A DNA stretch of 64,000 nt from Brasenia schreberi (GCA_036023115.1 JAYKKT010000076.1:6452001-6516000), one strand, 5' to 3'. Shown: positions 33,909 to 48,889, counted from the stretch's first letter. Numbers and translations: made by a program. Notes: generated by a model from the sequence alone, not told the origin.

Positions 33909-33911
<3 letters not shown>

Positions 33912-35127
33912 AAATATCTGAAGTAGATATGCTATATATGCAAATTCACATCTTCACTGTTGCAGTCGCGGGCCAAGTGTGTGTCCGTTCTCATGTTCTT
34001 GCTATGTACAACTTTAGGGAATTCACATGTACTTTTAGCCAATAAGCGTGAAATTAATTCTAAACTTTTCAAATAACATCAATCGTGTACTACTTCATTA
34101 CTCGGAGGCTTTTTGAAAGGAGCATATTTGGGTGTGTTCTTTTGGCCCTTGTTTTTTAACGGTTCTATTTGGTACTTTGTTGTTAGTTCGAGGGGCATAT
34201 ATCATTTTGATGGGTTTTGCTTTCGGACATGATCAGACGTTGAGATAGTGAAATGATCTTGTGGCCGTCATAAGGGATCCAACTCCTATGGGTTCTATTG
34301 TTGTGTAAGCCAATGCAGCTCGGTTGGTCTGTGAAGGGTTTGATCGATTTGTTCCAGTCCTAGAAAGGCGATTCTTCGAGTTACAACTACAATCTTCAAG
34401 AATCCATATTAATCTTAGGGCTGGCAATTCGTGTCACTGGGTCATATTCTAGTTGTATGTCGTTTTGTGGTTGGGTATCGACGTTGTAAAAACTGTTACC
34501 CTCGGTTGATGATGTCTACACGTGATGATCTATCCTTCGCAGTAGTGGGATTTCTAACTAATATGAGCTAGCTGTATGGTTGCATGGATACTAAGTGCAG
34601 AAGATAGATTGATGAGAATCTTTGTTCTTGTCGTCAATGGTAATGGTGGGAGAGGATCGAGAGTCGATCCGAATGCTTTTCTCTTCCCTCAAGTGATTCG
34701 GCATACTTGGTACTTAAGGTGTTGCATGCATTTATAATTAGACCTAGGAAACCCTAGCGGTTTCCATTTGGCAATGATAAAAGGGTGGTTCTCAGTCTGA
34801 AAGATAATATATATTTACGCATCTCTTTAGTTATGTAGATTTGATAAGAATCGTGTTCGTGTCCTTTTGCAAGACTTTCTTTTAAACAAAGATTTCATAT
34901 GTGGTTTTGTTTGCAAAAGAAATCAAATGAGGAACGCCCTTCCATGCACATCACTAGACCCCGACTTTTAGGACACGTCATGTGCAAGCATCTCCCATCA
35001 CCTTTAGGGAGCAATTGTTGTCATAATTCGTGTTGTGTCCGTGATAATTTGGAGTTGGGACACAACAGTCAATGACCACAAAGACGGATCCAACAATGCA
35101 AGCACCTCCATCCTTTAGGGGTTCTCA
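33909..35127. other. unassigned sequence
   Basis: No recognised gene or element. A telo-box-like AAACCCTAG lies at about 34750 without an evident gene downstream. Confidence 0.4.
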
Positions 35128-35890
<763 letters not shown>

Positions 35891-37224
35891 CTACAATAGA
35901 GGGTGCTGAAGGAGACGATGATATCTATCATGGTTTTGGCAGCAAACCTGGAGTCGAGGTTGAAGAAGAAGGAACAATCAGCCGCCCTGAAGCACCGCCT
36001 TCGAAATGCCTAGAACTTAGAGCGGATTATTAGGTGCGTGGTGAAGAGACAAAGACGACGGCTCTTTGCACTGTACACGAAGGTTGGGAAGCTTGTCGTC
36101 AAGCCTAAGGAGAATTGGGAGCCAACCAAGGCCCGAACATAGGCGTTAATTTGGTCAGAAAGCCCCTCATGATTTATGAATTGAGCTCGGCAGACAAGAG
36201 ACTTACAAAATTTTCCCCCTTTGCTCAAAGTGGAAGTGTCCGAGTGCGGTTTCGGAGACAAGGGCTCAGGAGCCGAGGAGTGTTAGTTTGCTTAGACCTT
36301 GTGGATCTCAAAATGTGGAGCCTCCCGGAACAATCCTTTCTGTATGGGTTCTCTTTTAATTCCTCTCTGTATAGGCTTGAATTCGTAGAACAGGTGCTTC
36401 AAATTGGAACAATGGATTTGGATACGCATGTCATCATATGGATCAGGTATCACTGGTAGGACCTATTGCTTGTATATATCCAGATTCAGATTTTAAGGAA
36501 CCCAGCTTCATGCTTTTACCCATCATGTGGGAAACAAGAACAATATTCAAATACATTGAAGTTCACTTTTATACATAAAACCTTAATTTACATAAAATAT
36601 ATTTATTTATATTTAAACATAATATTAAAAATGAATGTACAAGATAAATTAAATTTATGAATTTCAAAAATATGTAACATTTTTTTAATTTATGATTACT
36701 CATGGTTTGTTTTATTTTCAAATTGGCTTAACTTTTTAGAACCAATGAAAAAGGATCGGAACCACATTCGTAGGATGGAGACTTGATATCTTCATTCTCG
36801 TTCTCTGTTTTCACTCTTTGAATCTGTCCCGTTTGAAGCGGATACTTACAAAGAATGGAGGATCCCTTTCCATGAACATTTTTATAAATGCTCGTTTTGT
36901 TTTGTTGAAATACGCTTGTGTCAAGTCGTGTCCACAATGAGCCATTCAATGGTTAAGACTCGTGTTGAGTTCGAAGAACGAACATTTGTTGCCATGCTTC
37001 GTTAGGTTGTGTTTTCTTGGAACATGTGGCGACCTCTTAGAGGGCCATAGGTTGCTACGTAACCAAATACATGCATCACACGGTACTACACGCTTATTTT
37101 GTTTAAATGAAACACTCCTCTTTGGGTCCAGTTCGATTTAGTTCAAGGAATATCATTAAAAAGGAATAGGTTTGAGACTAAAGTCTATGAAGAAAACATC
37201 GCTTGAGCTTTCATGCCTGCCTAC
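35891..37224. other. unassigned sequence
   Basis: Several short open frames on plus (for example 35803-36033 and 36115-36459) overlap minus frames and show no family motif. I cannot support a gene. Confidence 0.35.
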
Positions 37225-39016
37225 TGATAGAATTTCTTAAGATGAGTGATATTTCATGAGTGCTGTTTGAGCTTCCTTGTCACATCCTTCAATTAGTTGG
37301 TGCACGGATAGACAGACTTCTTCATGGATGATATAGAGCCCTTTCCAATTTGACAAGAGCTTGGCATACTTGGGGACTTTGCCGAAGAACCGTGTATCCC
37401 TAAGGACGGGTCTACAACTTGTAGCTTTCTATGTTTGGCATTTCTATCATGGTATTGAGCTATTTTCTGTTGATACACAGCTCATTTGGTGACAGTTTCT
37501 TCTAAGAGGCCCTATTCTTCTCTCATTAGCTCCGAGTTGGCTTATGACTAACCTCAACTAGGGTTACTTCTTCCACACAGAGGGCTGGTTTGAAAGGAGT
37601 TTCAATCGTAGATCTTCGTGGTGGTGTATGGTATGACCAAATGATCTCGACCCATTTTCTTTTAGCATCCAACGCTCGGGTCTTCCCTCCCAATAAGATC
37701 ATACGATCAGTCACCTCAGTCGAACCATTAGTTTTAGGTGTTGCTGTGGAGGCATAACATACCTCCACTCGATAGTTCTTGCAAGAGTTCTTTGGCTTGT
37801 CATTTTTGAAGTACTTCCTGTTGTCCCTAATGAGAGCGCAAGGAACCCCGAGTAGGCAGCAGAAGATTGATTCTCATATGAATCCTATTGTGATATTCTA
37901 GGTAATCAAGCAGGTTGCTTCTGCTTTTGCTTCTACTCGTTCAATGAAATAGTCAACAGCGAGAAGCATATACTGCTTTTGCCCTATCAAAGGAGGTAAA
38001 TGGCTTGAAATATCCAACTCCCATTAGTGGAATAGACAAGGGATGGCAATGGGAGTTATCTCAATAGAACAGAGCTGCAGATGGACGTGTTCTCCTGGAA
38101 TCAAACATATTTTTGCACATATTCTTCCAAGTCATTCACGATGGTTGGCTAGTAAAGACCTTCTCTTTGGATTTTGTTAGCCACTGCTTGAGCAGTCAGA
38201 TAAGCATTGCCTGCTTATTTATAGACTTTGGTCATCATTAAAGGCTCCTTTTGCTCCTTGAGGCATTTGACTAGCGGGGAGTGCGAGAGACCTTCTATAT
38301 GGTTCTCCATCTGTAAGGCCATACCAAGGCAGCCCTTTATATGCACTTTCCGAGACTCTAGCTGGTCGGCCTGCAGTACTCCATATCGTAAGTACATGAT
38401 GATCAGGTCTATCCAACTAGGATTTGTCAGTTGGCCAGGAACACCAACTCATCCATATTTCTTTTCGAAAGCACTTCAACATGTATCATCCTTTTCAGTG
38501 TAGGGGGGAACTGAAGAGCCTGGAGAAGGGGTCGACCTTTAAGATGCCTTCTCCTGATGTATAATTTTGTGGTGAGTAAACCTGTCCAACTCCGCCCTCG
38601 TCTTCTCTAGATGATTCATCGTGCTTAAGTTCCTGTGCTGCATAATCGCCCTTTACTTAATTGACCACCAGCTGAGAATTGCTGTAAATATCTAGAAGTC
38701 GTGTGCCCATATGAGGGGCTATGAACTTGAAATGCAGAGCTTATTGGAACTTTTCTCCGAAAGGTGGCATGAAAATTAATCGTTGGTTAGTTGCACATAC
38801 TTGTGGAGGATCTGTCTAGGTACAACTTTTGGCTTTTGATTTGACGTTGTTAGTTTATGAATGGTGCACTTGGCTAGAAAATCAGTTAACACGTGCTTTA
38901 ATGCCTCGTTGAGGATATTTTAGGTCGAACTCTCCTGACTCCACTTGAGTTGTTGGATATATGTAACTTGTGGAGGACTTGGCGCTGGAGTTGGTATGTT
39001 TAGATGACGGTAGTAT
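37225..39016 (-). pseudogene. gypsy RNase H and integrase relic
   Basis: Minus strand: 38990-38880 reads VESGEFDLKYPQRGIKARV (end of the first RNase H); about 38720-38640 has IYSNSQLVVN, a stop, VKGDYAAQE (a second RNase H-like domain); 38400-38100 is the integrase zinc-binding region; 37768-37526 reads ASTATPKTNGSTEVTDRMIL and HTPPRRSTIETPFKPALCVE (end of the integrase core); and 37478-37290 has MYQQKIAQYHDRNAKHRKL, with THLKKFYQ near 37235 closing the protein. Multiple frameshifts are present. Confidence 0.82.
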
Positions 39017-41400
39017 TGTCACGCCCCAGGACGCGAGCTTCAACGGATGGTCAAGACTCTTTTGACCCATATGACATACAAATGAGAGAGTGAGAAAAAA
39101 GAAAAGTCTAAAATCAATATTGTTCAAACAGCTAAACCACAAACTTTCATCATTAAAACCCAAGTATTTTATGTTTATTTATGAATCATTAAGGTCCACT
39201 AAATTACCAATTCCACAATTCTCTAATTTACAATCCAAATTCAAGTTCAATCCAAAAATAACTCAACACTACTATTTTTTTGAGGTGGACTCGATGCTAC
39301 ATCTTTCTCGACCACCAAACAACATATGCTACTTGATCCTATAATATTAAATAAAGGATAAGCATCATAATCACACTCCTAGGTAGATGTAATCTCTTCA
39401 CAGCAACAAATATGCTAAAACCATGAATGGTTCAAATCATAATCATATAAACTTAAAATCTATATCACTATTCAAATTAACATTATCAATACAAATGTGT
39501 ATGCATAATCAAATACACATCAATAATGCAACTTTAATTTCGATATTAGGACCACTATTGTATCCAACCACAACCATGACGTAAGACGCACCCGATTCCT
39601 CCTCCTATCGGATGTGTGGCCCCCAATAGTCATACCACAGTTTGACAGGGTCCCAGACCTTGACGGACCGTAAAACATTGCATCAAGTTCTACTTTTCAG
39701 CTCTACAGGGCAAACAATTTTCAAAAACCACACAAGTAGGATCATACTCTTACACAATTATGTATACATGAGACATCTACTCTCATGGCATTTATAATAG
39801 TCTATATCATATTTTCATTTTTAAGTATCCAAATCCATTATCAAAAGCCATTTCTTTTTAAAACACTCTACTCTCGCTAGTTTACCACATGACTCAACAT
39901 GTCCCCAACTTAGGCATATTGTACAACATGACATGAGTGCTAAGTAGAAGTTACGCATGAGCATTTATGACCATCAAAATAGTCAATGGGTTAACATCAC
40001 TCAACACATCCATCCGAGAACTCATAACCTTTTTATTCTAACGACACAACACGTCTTGAGATTGCAGATTACGAATCCGTGCTAACTGATGGTTCACCCA
40101 CATCCACTAAGAGCCACGAGTTAGCACTAACATATATGACCATCCACCATTGAATGAGATCCCATACTATTGTGAAGAGAGGGGATCCATACCCAATAAT
40201 ATTTACTTGCACTCACGTACACTCATGCAATGCCAATGAAATTAAGAAAGCAATTCCTAATCACATACAATAAAAAAATATATAATCATTTCAAAGCATT
40301 AACAAATATTTCATAATCTTATGCATCATTTAAAGCAAGTAAAACTATCTCTAGCATACATTTGAATAGGCAACACATCCACATATCCATATCTCATGAT
40401 GCTTATCTTTTAGAATACCTTAATTTAATACTTAAATTATATTAATATTCTATATTCAATTTTGAGCTTAGCATTTAAAACTATATCAAAATCAAACAAC
40501 TCCAAAATACCCTCAAAACCAATCTGGACCCATGTTGCTTTTGTATGGACCCACTTAAGAGATCTGAATCCATTCTATTTATTAAAATGGATCCTAACTT
40601 GCATTGCAGAATCAATCCAGAACCTATCTTTCCCATGGACACTAGTTCCGTATCCGGCTCGGTGTCATTGCCGATTGACACGATACATCGGACCCAACAT
40701 GACTCTATTGACTCCTGTTGGCCACTATTTTTTACCATTAGAAATGACGTTTTTAGTGCCTTCCAAAACAACCACTATTACCAATCGATACATCATCATG
40801 GGGTGAACCAATTACCCCCTTCTAGCACCGCAAATGGCAGTGGTTTTTTCATAAAATGGGAGAGAAAGGATCAATTTCCTTGTTTTTCACCATCGGACCA
40901 GAAACAACCAATGTTGAGCTTGACAGGAGTTGAAGGGTGACCATCAGGCATTGCCTCTCACCTTCACTCCTCTTCCCCCATCCATACAACTGTGCTTCAT
41001 CGATCTTTCACCAGAAAAAATCAAAATATGAAATTAGCTCACAAGGAACCCGATAATTCACAAAGAAATTTATGGATTCCAGGACTCTCAACATTATTGC
41101 ACAACCTCCCCCTAACTCTCTCTATGTGTGCAACTAGTTTGCTGCCTATGGGTGAATGCATGGAGCACCCACTTGAGTGCTCTATGGCACATGAGAAGAG
41201 AGGGGGCAACCCCTTCCATGTGGATTGGGTTGATCCGAACCAGGTATATAAGTACGAACTTAGAAATATGGCCACAATCATGTGGATGGGACTAACCAAT
41301 ATGCTAGCCTCTCAACAAGGAGATATTGGAGATTCACATCCTGCAACACTTTATTGGTAAGTAGAAAGGTAATTGCTTCCTGACTTCCTAAGACACCAAG
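39017..41400 (+). repeat. LTR-like insertion inside the gypsy relic
   Basis: It begins TGTCACGCCCCAGGACGCG, a start common to long plant gypsy LTRs, and contains the segment shared with 24465-24496. It holds no credible coding region. A CA followed by AGTAT at 41450-41456 repeats the AGTAT at 39012-39016, which would make a solo LTR of 2435 bp. However, the gypsy frame on either side does not rejoin precisely, so the right border is uncertain and the match may be chance. Confidence 0.4.
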
Positions 41401-43330
41401 AGGTATAGAGCACTTCTGCTTAAAGATATGCTAGATGAGCCATATGCTTCAAGTATTCACTTATCTTTTGTTCACATTCATCAGTCCATTCAAAATCTTT
41501 GGGCCCCTCAAAGTACTTTAAAGAATGAGAGTTCTTTCCTACGTGTTTACAAAGAACCAAATCAAGGCCACCATACATCTAGTGAGGCATTGAATGTGTT
41601 TAAAAGCATGCCTGTACTTCATTTGCTAAATGGAGGTGACTTTATCTAGATTTACCTCGATCTCTTGTTGGCTCACCATGAAGCGGAGGAATTTTCATAA
41701 GCGAATTTCAAATGCACACTTGAGATAGGTATGTGATCCATTGTCTTCTTACTCATGATAATTACGTTACCAACGTATGCTTCAATGTGTTGGCCAAAAT
41801 GGTCCTTAAAGTTCTTGTTTACTAACCTTTGATATGTAGCACTTGCATTTTTTTAATCCAAAGCAAATAACTATGTAGTCATAGAAGTCTTTGTTAGTGA
41901 TGAAGGACATGTGTTCCTCATCAGATAGGTGCATAGAGATTTTGATAGTATTCAAAAAAGAGATCCATGAAGGAGCAGAGTTGCTAACCATTGGTAGAGT
42001 CAACTAGATGATATATAGAAGGTAGTGTGGAGACACTTTCAAGACATGCCTTTTTGAGATTCGTGAAGCCCATGTTCGTTCGCAACTTCCATTAGTTTTT
42101 GTTATCGTCACTATGTTAGCAATCCATTGCATATAGTTGATTTCTCATTGATTAAACTAGACAACCTTAAGCAAATTATGTGCAAAACTTCTTTCTTTTG
42201 CTTATGCTTTTTTGCCTTACTTGGATGATAGTTTGGATTGATGCTTTGATGATAATTGATGACGTCTTGTCTAATACTAGGCCGTCTCCAACATAACATG
42301 CAAATATATTATTTCCTGTAGGAATTAAGGAAGCTGGATGTGCTTTTGTTGTATCTTTGATGACTTATTAAATTGTGATCTTCAAAAGTGGGTCTTACTT
42401 TGAATCTAAATGACCAGTTACATTGGGCAATGACTCACTATTTAGATCATCCATAACATTGATTTCTCTCAATAGAAGAGCAATGCTTCAACATCATCTA
42501 CACTTATTTTTTGAAAGACATGGATAGTTCACATGACAAGATAGTATTTTCACGCCATCTTGTGCTCTCTTAAATATGTCCTTCTGCTTCCTTCATAGGG
42601 AACTTCATATCAAGAGCGGTACCAAGATGATGACCTTAATGATTGTGAGAAATGAGTCTTCATGGATAGCATTTTGGACCAATGGAGCCTTCACACAAGA
42701 AAATCCATCATAAGAACTTTCTAGAGGCTTATCTTTAATCACAATAGAAAGTGGAATAATTTTCTTGGGTTAGAGTGTATCTCCAAGTAACCTATCAAAT
42801 GACCCATACATGCCTTTAGGTACTCCAAACTTGAAATTTCACAAGAATCTAACATATCAAGCCAACTACCATGATCAATTACTCTTTGGATGACTTTGAA
42901 ATTGACACTAGTAGCAGTCACTAAAAGGGCATCATTGTGTGGTATATAAATGCCTTGTAATCATTATTACATAAAGTTATGAGGAGAACTTCTTTGTTTA
43001 CATCATAACACATCAACCTTGGCTTCTTTGAAATATTGATTATTAACATACTTATTGGTTCTGCCTCTTGTTAGGCCTCTTTTGATGGCGTAGAGTTTTC
43101 TAATGATTGACAAATAATTCAATCATTGGAATCACAAACATCCCAATTGGACTTGCTTTGTAATTACGGCACAAGCTACTGCAAGTAAACTCGTTGAATG
43201 AGATGTTTGATCTCATCCCTGAGATGATGCTAGTCTTTACTAGTATATATGTTGACCTCCTTTATGTGAGACCCAAAGGCAATAAAGATATGCATAGTTG
43301 GATTCTCAATGACCCACCCCATTGCATGAA
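41390..43330 (-). pseudogene. gypsy gag end, protease and RT (catalytically dead)
   Basis: Minus strand: about 43300-43150, EIKHLIQRVYLQ (gag C-terminus); about 43020-42739, a degenerate protease with YHTMMPF, VNFKVIQRVIDHGSWLDMLD and LIGYLEIHSN; about 42100-41800, the RT with FTNLKKACLE, DEEHMSFITNKDFYDYIVIC and FGLKKCKCYI; and 41780-41765, AYVGNVII, where gypsy RT should have YVDD, so both catalytic aspartates are lost. The thumb follows at 41650-41460 (FFKVL-GAQRF-like). Stops are frequent. Confidence 0.8.
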
Positions 43331-43365
43331 GTCCTCGAAGATGAGGATTAGAGTTCTCTAAGCTT

Positions 43366-45800
43366 TTGGATTTCTATTCAAATTGTGTCAACTCTTTTGG
43401 CAACAACATATTCTTTGGCACACCTAGTGGAACCTACACTCTTCTTCATGGGGATGCACACTTTATACAAACTCAATTTGATCGAATGTATCTGATGACA
43501 TCCTTCAGTGCAAATGTTGATGATCATCCTTCACCCTCACCTGATCATAGCTCAAAAGTGTTAGTCCTCGATGATTCATTCGGTCAGGCTTTGTTCTCGC
43601 AACCACTACAATATCATAGGGAGAACATATCATCTATACTGGGCATCCAACTAAACGATGACATGACTCTAGAATGTCTAAAATGTCAATTGTTGATTGG
43701 TTACAAGAGAAGTTTGACAAGCTATAAGGAGTGTTATTTCATCAAATGGAGGTTGCTAAAGTAGCCACCAAGCAATATCCCAATGATGACCGACTTTTGG
43801 AACATACAGAATGTTGTATCATATTAGGATCTTTTGTGGCTTGAGGACCCAATTTGTAGTATGGACAAGTCAACATTGCCTGATGGTCATTCGATTATTC
43901 GGTGTTAGCTTCATTATTTCAAGCCACTCTTGACATGGAACAACCATATGCCATCCCAATGGGAGCCCAAATTCTAGTTAGTACACTAGGGGGCACATAT
44001 CAAGTGCGTCATCTCATGGTGACATCACTCGCATAGAATTTCATGGTAGCTTAGATATGAGTAGGTTTTCCTCGACCTTTATAGCCTATGAAATTTGGAC
44101 CATTGGCTACCTTAGCAACTTGTGTATCAAGTTGAGGTACCTCATTACCGACATGTCTAACATTGTTATCACATATTCATCGATGATATCAAGCTTTGGT
44201 AGCCAGATGCCAAATTAGCCTTCCAAATTATAAGACGTGCCTACGAAATGTGATGGAGTCATCAACTTGGTTTGCAATATATTCAGGATTAAGCTTTAAG
44301 TGCTAGATACTGAAGTAGATCATAAGTCATATTCAAAGCAACATTTACAACCTTTTTAGGTCAGAATGGAAAATACCTAGGAGAACATTTGACATGGTTC
44401 ACCCTCAAGTGCGAAGAGTTGGTGATTATGAGTTACACAAACTCAAACTCTTTATTTCATCTCTCACAGGCTATGCATATGCTTGGTGTACATCATGAAA
44501 GTTCAGGTTGATCCATATGTGGGATGAGATGAAGAAAGCATTTCTCAAATAGAAATGTTGGCCTCTACTTATCTGATGAACCTTCAATAGAAGGTCGGAG
44601 AAACTGTTGAGGCCTTCTTCGACAAGTTCCATGAGTTGGTCCCTCACTGCCATATGTAGACCCAATTTGTGGCCCTGGCATATAATTGTTTGAGTACGAA
44701 GATGAAGCAAGGGATGATAGGTCATTTGTGCCTAACTTTGCTCCAGTTGGCTAATCGAGCAATGAAGATCAAATACATTTTGAATACGCTCGAGATGCTA
44801 TTTAGTAAGTAACAAAAGTGAACCCAACATCAAGCCTTGATATCTTGTTTGGAAGACATGATATAGAAGATTGATGACAAGTTCGACTTGGCTAAAGTCA
44901 TGACAACTGAATTCATACATTAATCACCATACATCTGTAATGCTCTTTGACCCTTAAAGGAGAAAGAGAAAGAATCTAAGAAGAAGGAATCATGGCTATT
45001 TGATACCTTGAAAGGCACTCAATACCTTCTCAGGAGGAGCTTAAGAAAATATCATGATATTGCAAGTAGTATAATATATCCTTGCATGACGTAAACCAAT
45101 GCATAAAATTCTATATGATTATACAACATGCTATCGAAGACAGTTACTTCAAGCTTGCAAATAATGATACATATTCCCAACTATCACTACCATAGCTGAA
45201 GACACACCTATATTACTATTTCACATCATTATAATAGAGGGCTTAACATAGAGACAACTAAGTTGAAGTGGGAAGGATAAGTAGGTATACCAATCCAACC
45301 CACACCAATTAGAAGTAACGCACTCTAGGTCAAGAAAAAAGTGGTGGACTGATGAGGAATAGGAGTTACCAAAACTAGTTCAGTTGTCGAATCATTATAC
45401 CGATCATCAAGCCCAAAGGAGTTCCCGATGGAGGTAAGAACCTCATCTGAGGCCTAGAGAGGTATTGTAGAGGCAAAAGCCTTGTTTGGAGTCATGAGAG
45501 ATGCAACAACCTTGTCATTAAGGAACCACCTAACATTGATTAGTATGACGTCCCATCAAAGGTATTCCCAATTTAGGTTTGGGGACATAAAGAAACACGA
45601 TTTAGTGCTAAACCATCATGAAGGATGCCATCATAGGGCCATTGAGGTACAAGTGCAAGATGGCATAACAATGTTGGATATCACATAGAATAGCAACCAT
45701 TTCCCACTACAAGGTCGTATGATCATGCTGCCCATCGAGTCAATAAAGGTTGATCAATGGTTGGAGAATTCCATGCTGACTTGCAGTCCTAATTCTTAAG
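43366..45800 (+). pseudogene. gypsy gag relic, opposite strand to the neighbouring pol
   Basis: Plus strand: a 132-codon open frame at 43366-43764 of uncertain role; 44370-44560, LTGYAYAWCTS, a stop, then IHMWDEMKKAFLK, the core of plant retrotransposon gag; about 44580-44760, a continuation with MSWSLTAICRPN-like residues; and 45036-45170, EELKKIS, stop, YCK, stop, YNISLHDVNQC then IQHAIEDSYFKLAN, the zinc-knuckle and tail region of Tat-type gag. Many stops. It faces away from the minus-strand pol relic that ends near 43330. Confidence 0.68.
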
Positions 45801-45851
45801 AAGGGCACAATATAAAAGAAGATTGAAGTTCAATAGAACTCATGATGGGCC

Positions 45852-46404
45852 CTATCTATCATTTATTCTACAAAACCACCCAATTTTTTTTTATAGTTTT
45901 ACATTTCTTCTTGTCTTCTTCCTCTAATTAACGTTTTTTGCAATTTTGCAGTTTTTCTATTTTTTCTATTTTTTTGGTACATAGCTTATTTTGTACATTT
46001 GTGTTTGATTCATTAGTTCTTTGTGCCATATTATGATCTTACCAAAAACTCATTGTAATTTCTCATTAGTTCTTTTGATGCCCCCTCTTCTTCTAGTTCC
46101 ACATTTTTCTTCCTTCTTCTCTTATTGTTTTTGTTTTCTTGTTCATATGTGCCTACCACTTGTATTTTCCACCACCTATCATTTACCCTATACCAACCAC
46201 CCAAACAATCTTTTTTTTACAGTTTTGCATTTTTCTTGTCTTCTTCCTCTAATTAGCGTTTTTTGTAGTTTTGAAGTTTTTCTACTTTTCTCTTTTTTTT
46301 GTACAATAGCTTATTTCGTACATTCGTGTTTAATTCATTAGTTCATTGTACCATATTGTGATCTTAGCAACAACTTATTGCTATTTTTCATTAGTTCTTT
46401 CGAT
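45852..46404. repeat. diverged tandem duplication (about 320-bp period)
   Basis: CTATCATTTATTCTAC at 45852 and CTATCATTTACCCTATA at 46175 begin two copies of a T-rich segment sharing GTCTTCTTCCTCTAATTA, TAGCTTATTT, GTACATTTGTGTTT (or GTACATTCGTGTTT) and TTCATTAGTTC. It may be the spacer of the adjoining gypsy element. Confidence 0.8.
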
Positions 46405-48668
46405 GTACCTTGATTGTGATCATGGCACTTATTGTATGCATTTGCATTCAACCTATTGACCACGATTTCTTTTAGGGGTTCTTTAGCATATTGCTCATTA
46501 GTTCATTTAATTTTTGTTGTCTGATTGCAGTTCAGTTTGAATGGAAACATCGCTTGCATGTGTCCATGTGCATGTGTTTGTATGTAACAGTTGCTTGTCC
46601 ATTGGTTTAAGATTAATGTGTGATGTTTCATAATCAATGTGTATTGTTTCTTCAATAATGTATAGTTTCTTCACTAGAATGTACTATAGTTACAATTCGC
46701 ACAATTCCACATATAATTTTCAACATGAATTAGAGCATAATTAATGTGTGTTGTTTCTTATAAGATTCTAATTGATAGAACCATTTTCATCTAATCAAGT
46801 AGTTTTTACTTAAGTTTATTTAAAACATTTATGCTTTTTTAGATACATAGATGCGAGCTTGAAGGATGTTGAAGACTCTCAAGGTGATTGTAAATGGATG
46901 AAGAGCAATATGAGTATTTGTTTGAATATACACTAGAACAATCATGTATGCCTAAAATGAAAGTAGGACTTTTGAAGCCCAAGGTTATGGAAGAGGTAGA
47001 AAAAGGGATGTGTGAGAAATTTGTGCTACAATTTATTAAGGTGAAAATAAAGAACAAATTAAAGAAGTAACACATCTTATGATTTGCAAAAATTTTGTTT
47101 TTCAATAGTAACTTTGGCTTTGATTATGAGAGAAAATGTTTACTTATTGATTCTGATGTATGGAGTATACACACCAACTACCATACTTAAGATAAGGGTT
47201 TCTGGCAAGTATACCAACAGAGGCAAAATGAAGCATTAGTGAGATCTTTGTTGAGAATACCGTTATAGGACAAGCATAAATAATACCATTCAAATGTCTA
47301 TCTCTAACTATAAGACAATTCTAGCTTACTTAATTTGCAATCTGTGGATTTAGAATGTGATGATGATATTATTTTGCACAGCCCTACAACAAGTAAGAAG
47401 AGTTCACCTCGAGCACAGCCTAAGTTCACTACAAAAAAAAAATTACAATTGATGTTTTCACTGCAGGACTTCATAAGTTTGTCATTTGTATCCATTAATT
47501 TTACGTATGCAAAAGACGACCTAATTAAAGGGTGCTAACCAAATACTGAAGGAGAACCATAACTCTTGGGAGATCACGAATGAAGTGTATACGGACTAGT
47601 GACCGAAGATTTTGTTAGGTGCTTCCACTGCTTCCTAAAAGAAGACAGGGTAATGTGGTCGAGGATTAAAACTGGTTCTGTTGTCCCATGAATTAGGTAT
47701 GTATTTCTTAGAGTTATGCTGTTTACTTCATTTAATATTGTTACTTTCGCATTGTGGATATTTAAATTTATACATGATGTGGGAAAATTATGAAAATCGT
47801 AAGTTATTTTGGATTTCATTATATTACTCAATTTTTTCATTCTAACTTGTTTCTTTTTTCACTCAAGACCGCAAGCTGATGACAGGGCATAAGGAGTTCT
47901 TAGTGGAATATGAGACTCGTGTAGAGGGGAGAAACTTGTATTGATCAATTAATGTCATGAGAGAGTAATAGTTTTGGATTGTTACTCAAACCATTGTCTT
48001 GAATGTTTTAACTACGGATTTAACTGAAACAATAGTGTTGGATGTGTATAATGCACTAGGACATTGTTGCTACTTGGTTACACTGATTAGAATACTATTG
48101 ATATTCCTTTCAACTGATATATTGCAATTTCTTGGATGTTTCTACTATGGGTGTAACACGGTTACTGATATTCTTGCTGCAGCTGATATGTAGATATATT
48201 GTTGTCCAGTTGATATTGTTGTTCCAACTGATATGTTGCTGTCATGATTCTCATGTCTTTAGAGAGATCATTTGTCAAGTTCACCAGCAACTACACCCTA
48301 AATGCAGGTAAATGCGTTGAATGTTACTTGAATAGGCAGCACAGTGATTGATACCTGGATTTACTTAGCTGCTTGGGCATGTCGTAGTGCACATATGCAT
48401 GTTGTACTTCTTTAGGTACATATATATACATATACCCAAACGGACACCTACCCACAAATCAAACACCCCTATCTTTGCTTGTATTGGTAGAAATACAAGC
48501 AAAGATAATATATATATAATTGGATCATGTTGACACTCATACTTACTCACTCATGTTCACCCATTGTTTTTTAGTGACGAGTTGAATTTCAAAATTTGTA
48601 AGAAGCTTTGAAAAAATATGAAGTATATTTTTATCATACTCATGCCACCCAAAACCAATGGAAGGGCA
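46405..48668. other. unassigned sequence
   Basis: AT-rich. A plus-strand frame at 47335-47538 (SVDLECDDDIILHSPTTSKK at its start) and pieces around 46850-47160 and 47560-47720 could be remains of one coding sequence, but I recognise no family. Confidence 0.3.
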
Positions 48669-48889
48669 TGTGTTAGTATGAGTAGGATGCTATCACTCTC
48701 TATACATATTTGTTTCTTGGTTTCTTAATTTTCGAAGGTTTGTTATGTCCAATTTTATCGTTTCTTACAACAAAATTATGTGTTAGTGTGAGTAGGATGC
48801 TGTCACTCTCTATACACATATTTGTCTCTATGTTTCTTAATTTTTGAAGGCTTGTTATTTCCAATGTATTCTTTCTTACAGCAAAACTA
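48669..48889. repeat. tandem duplication, two copies of 110 bp
   Basis: Copies at 48669-48778 and 48779-48889 share TGAGTAGGATGCTRTCACTC, TTCTTAATTTT and TTTCTTACARCAAAA with scattered substitutions. Confidence 0.88.

Larger units (their letters stand above)
37225..43330 (-). mobile_element. Ty3/gypsy pol relic, interrupted
   Basis: On the minus strand the order is gag C-terminus, protease, RT, RNase H, integrase, the gypsy order. The motif set resembles the Tat-type gypsy elements of plants. The chain is broken between about 39017 and 41400 by LTR-like DNA, and about 80 residues of RT/RNase H are missing at the break. LTRs of the element itself were not recognised. Confidence 0.82.

Noticed and set aside
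39012..41456. AGTAT as a target duplication of a solo LTR
   Set aside because: A 5-bp match next to CA is easy to find by chance and the gypsy frame does not rejoin cleanly across it, so it is only mentioned as a possibility.
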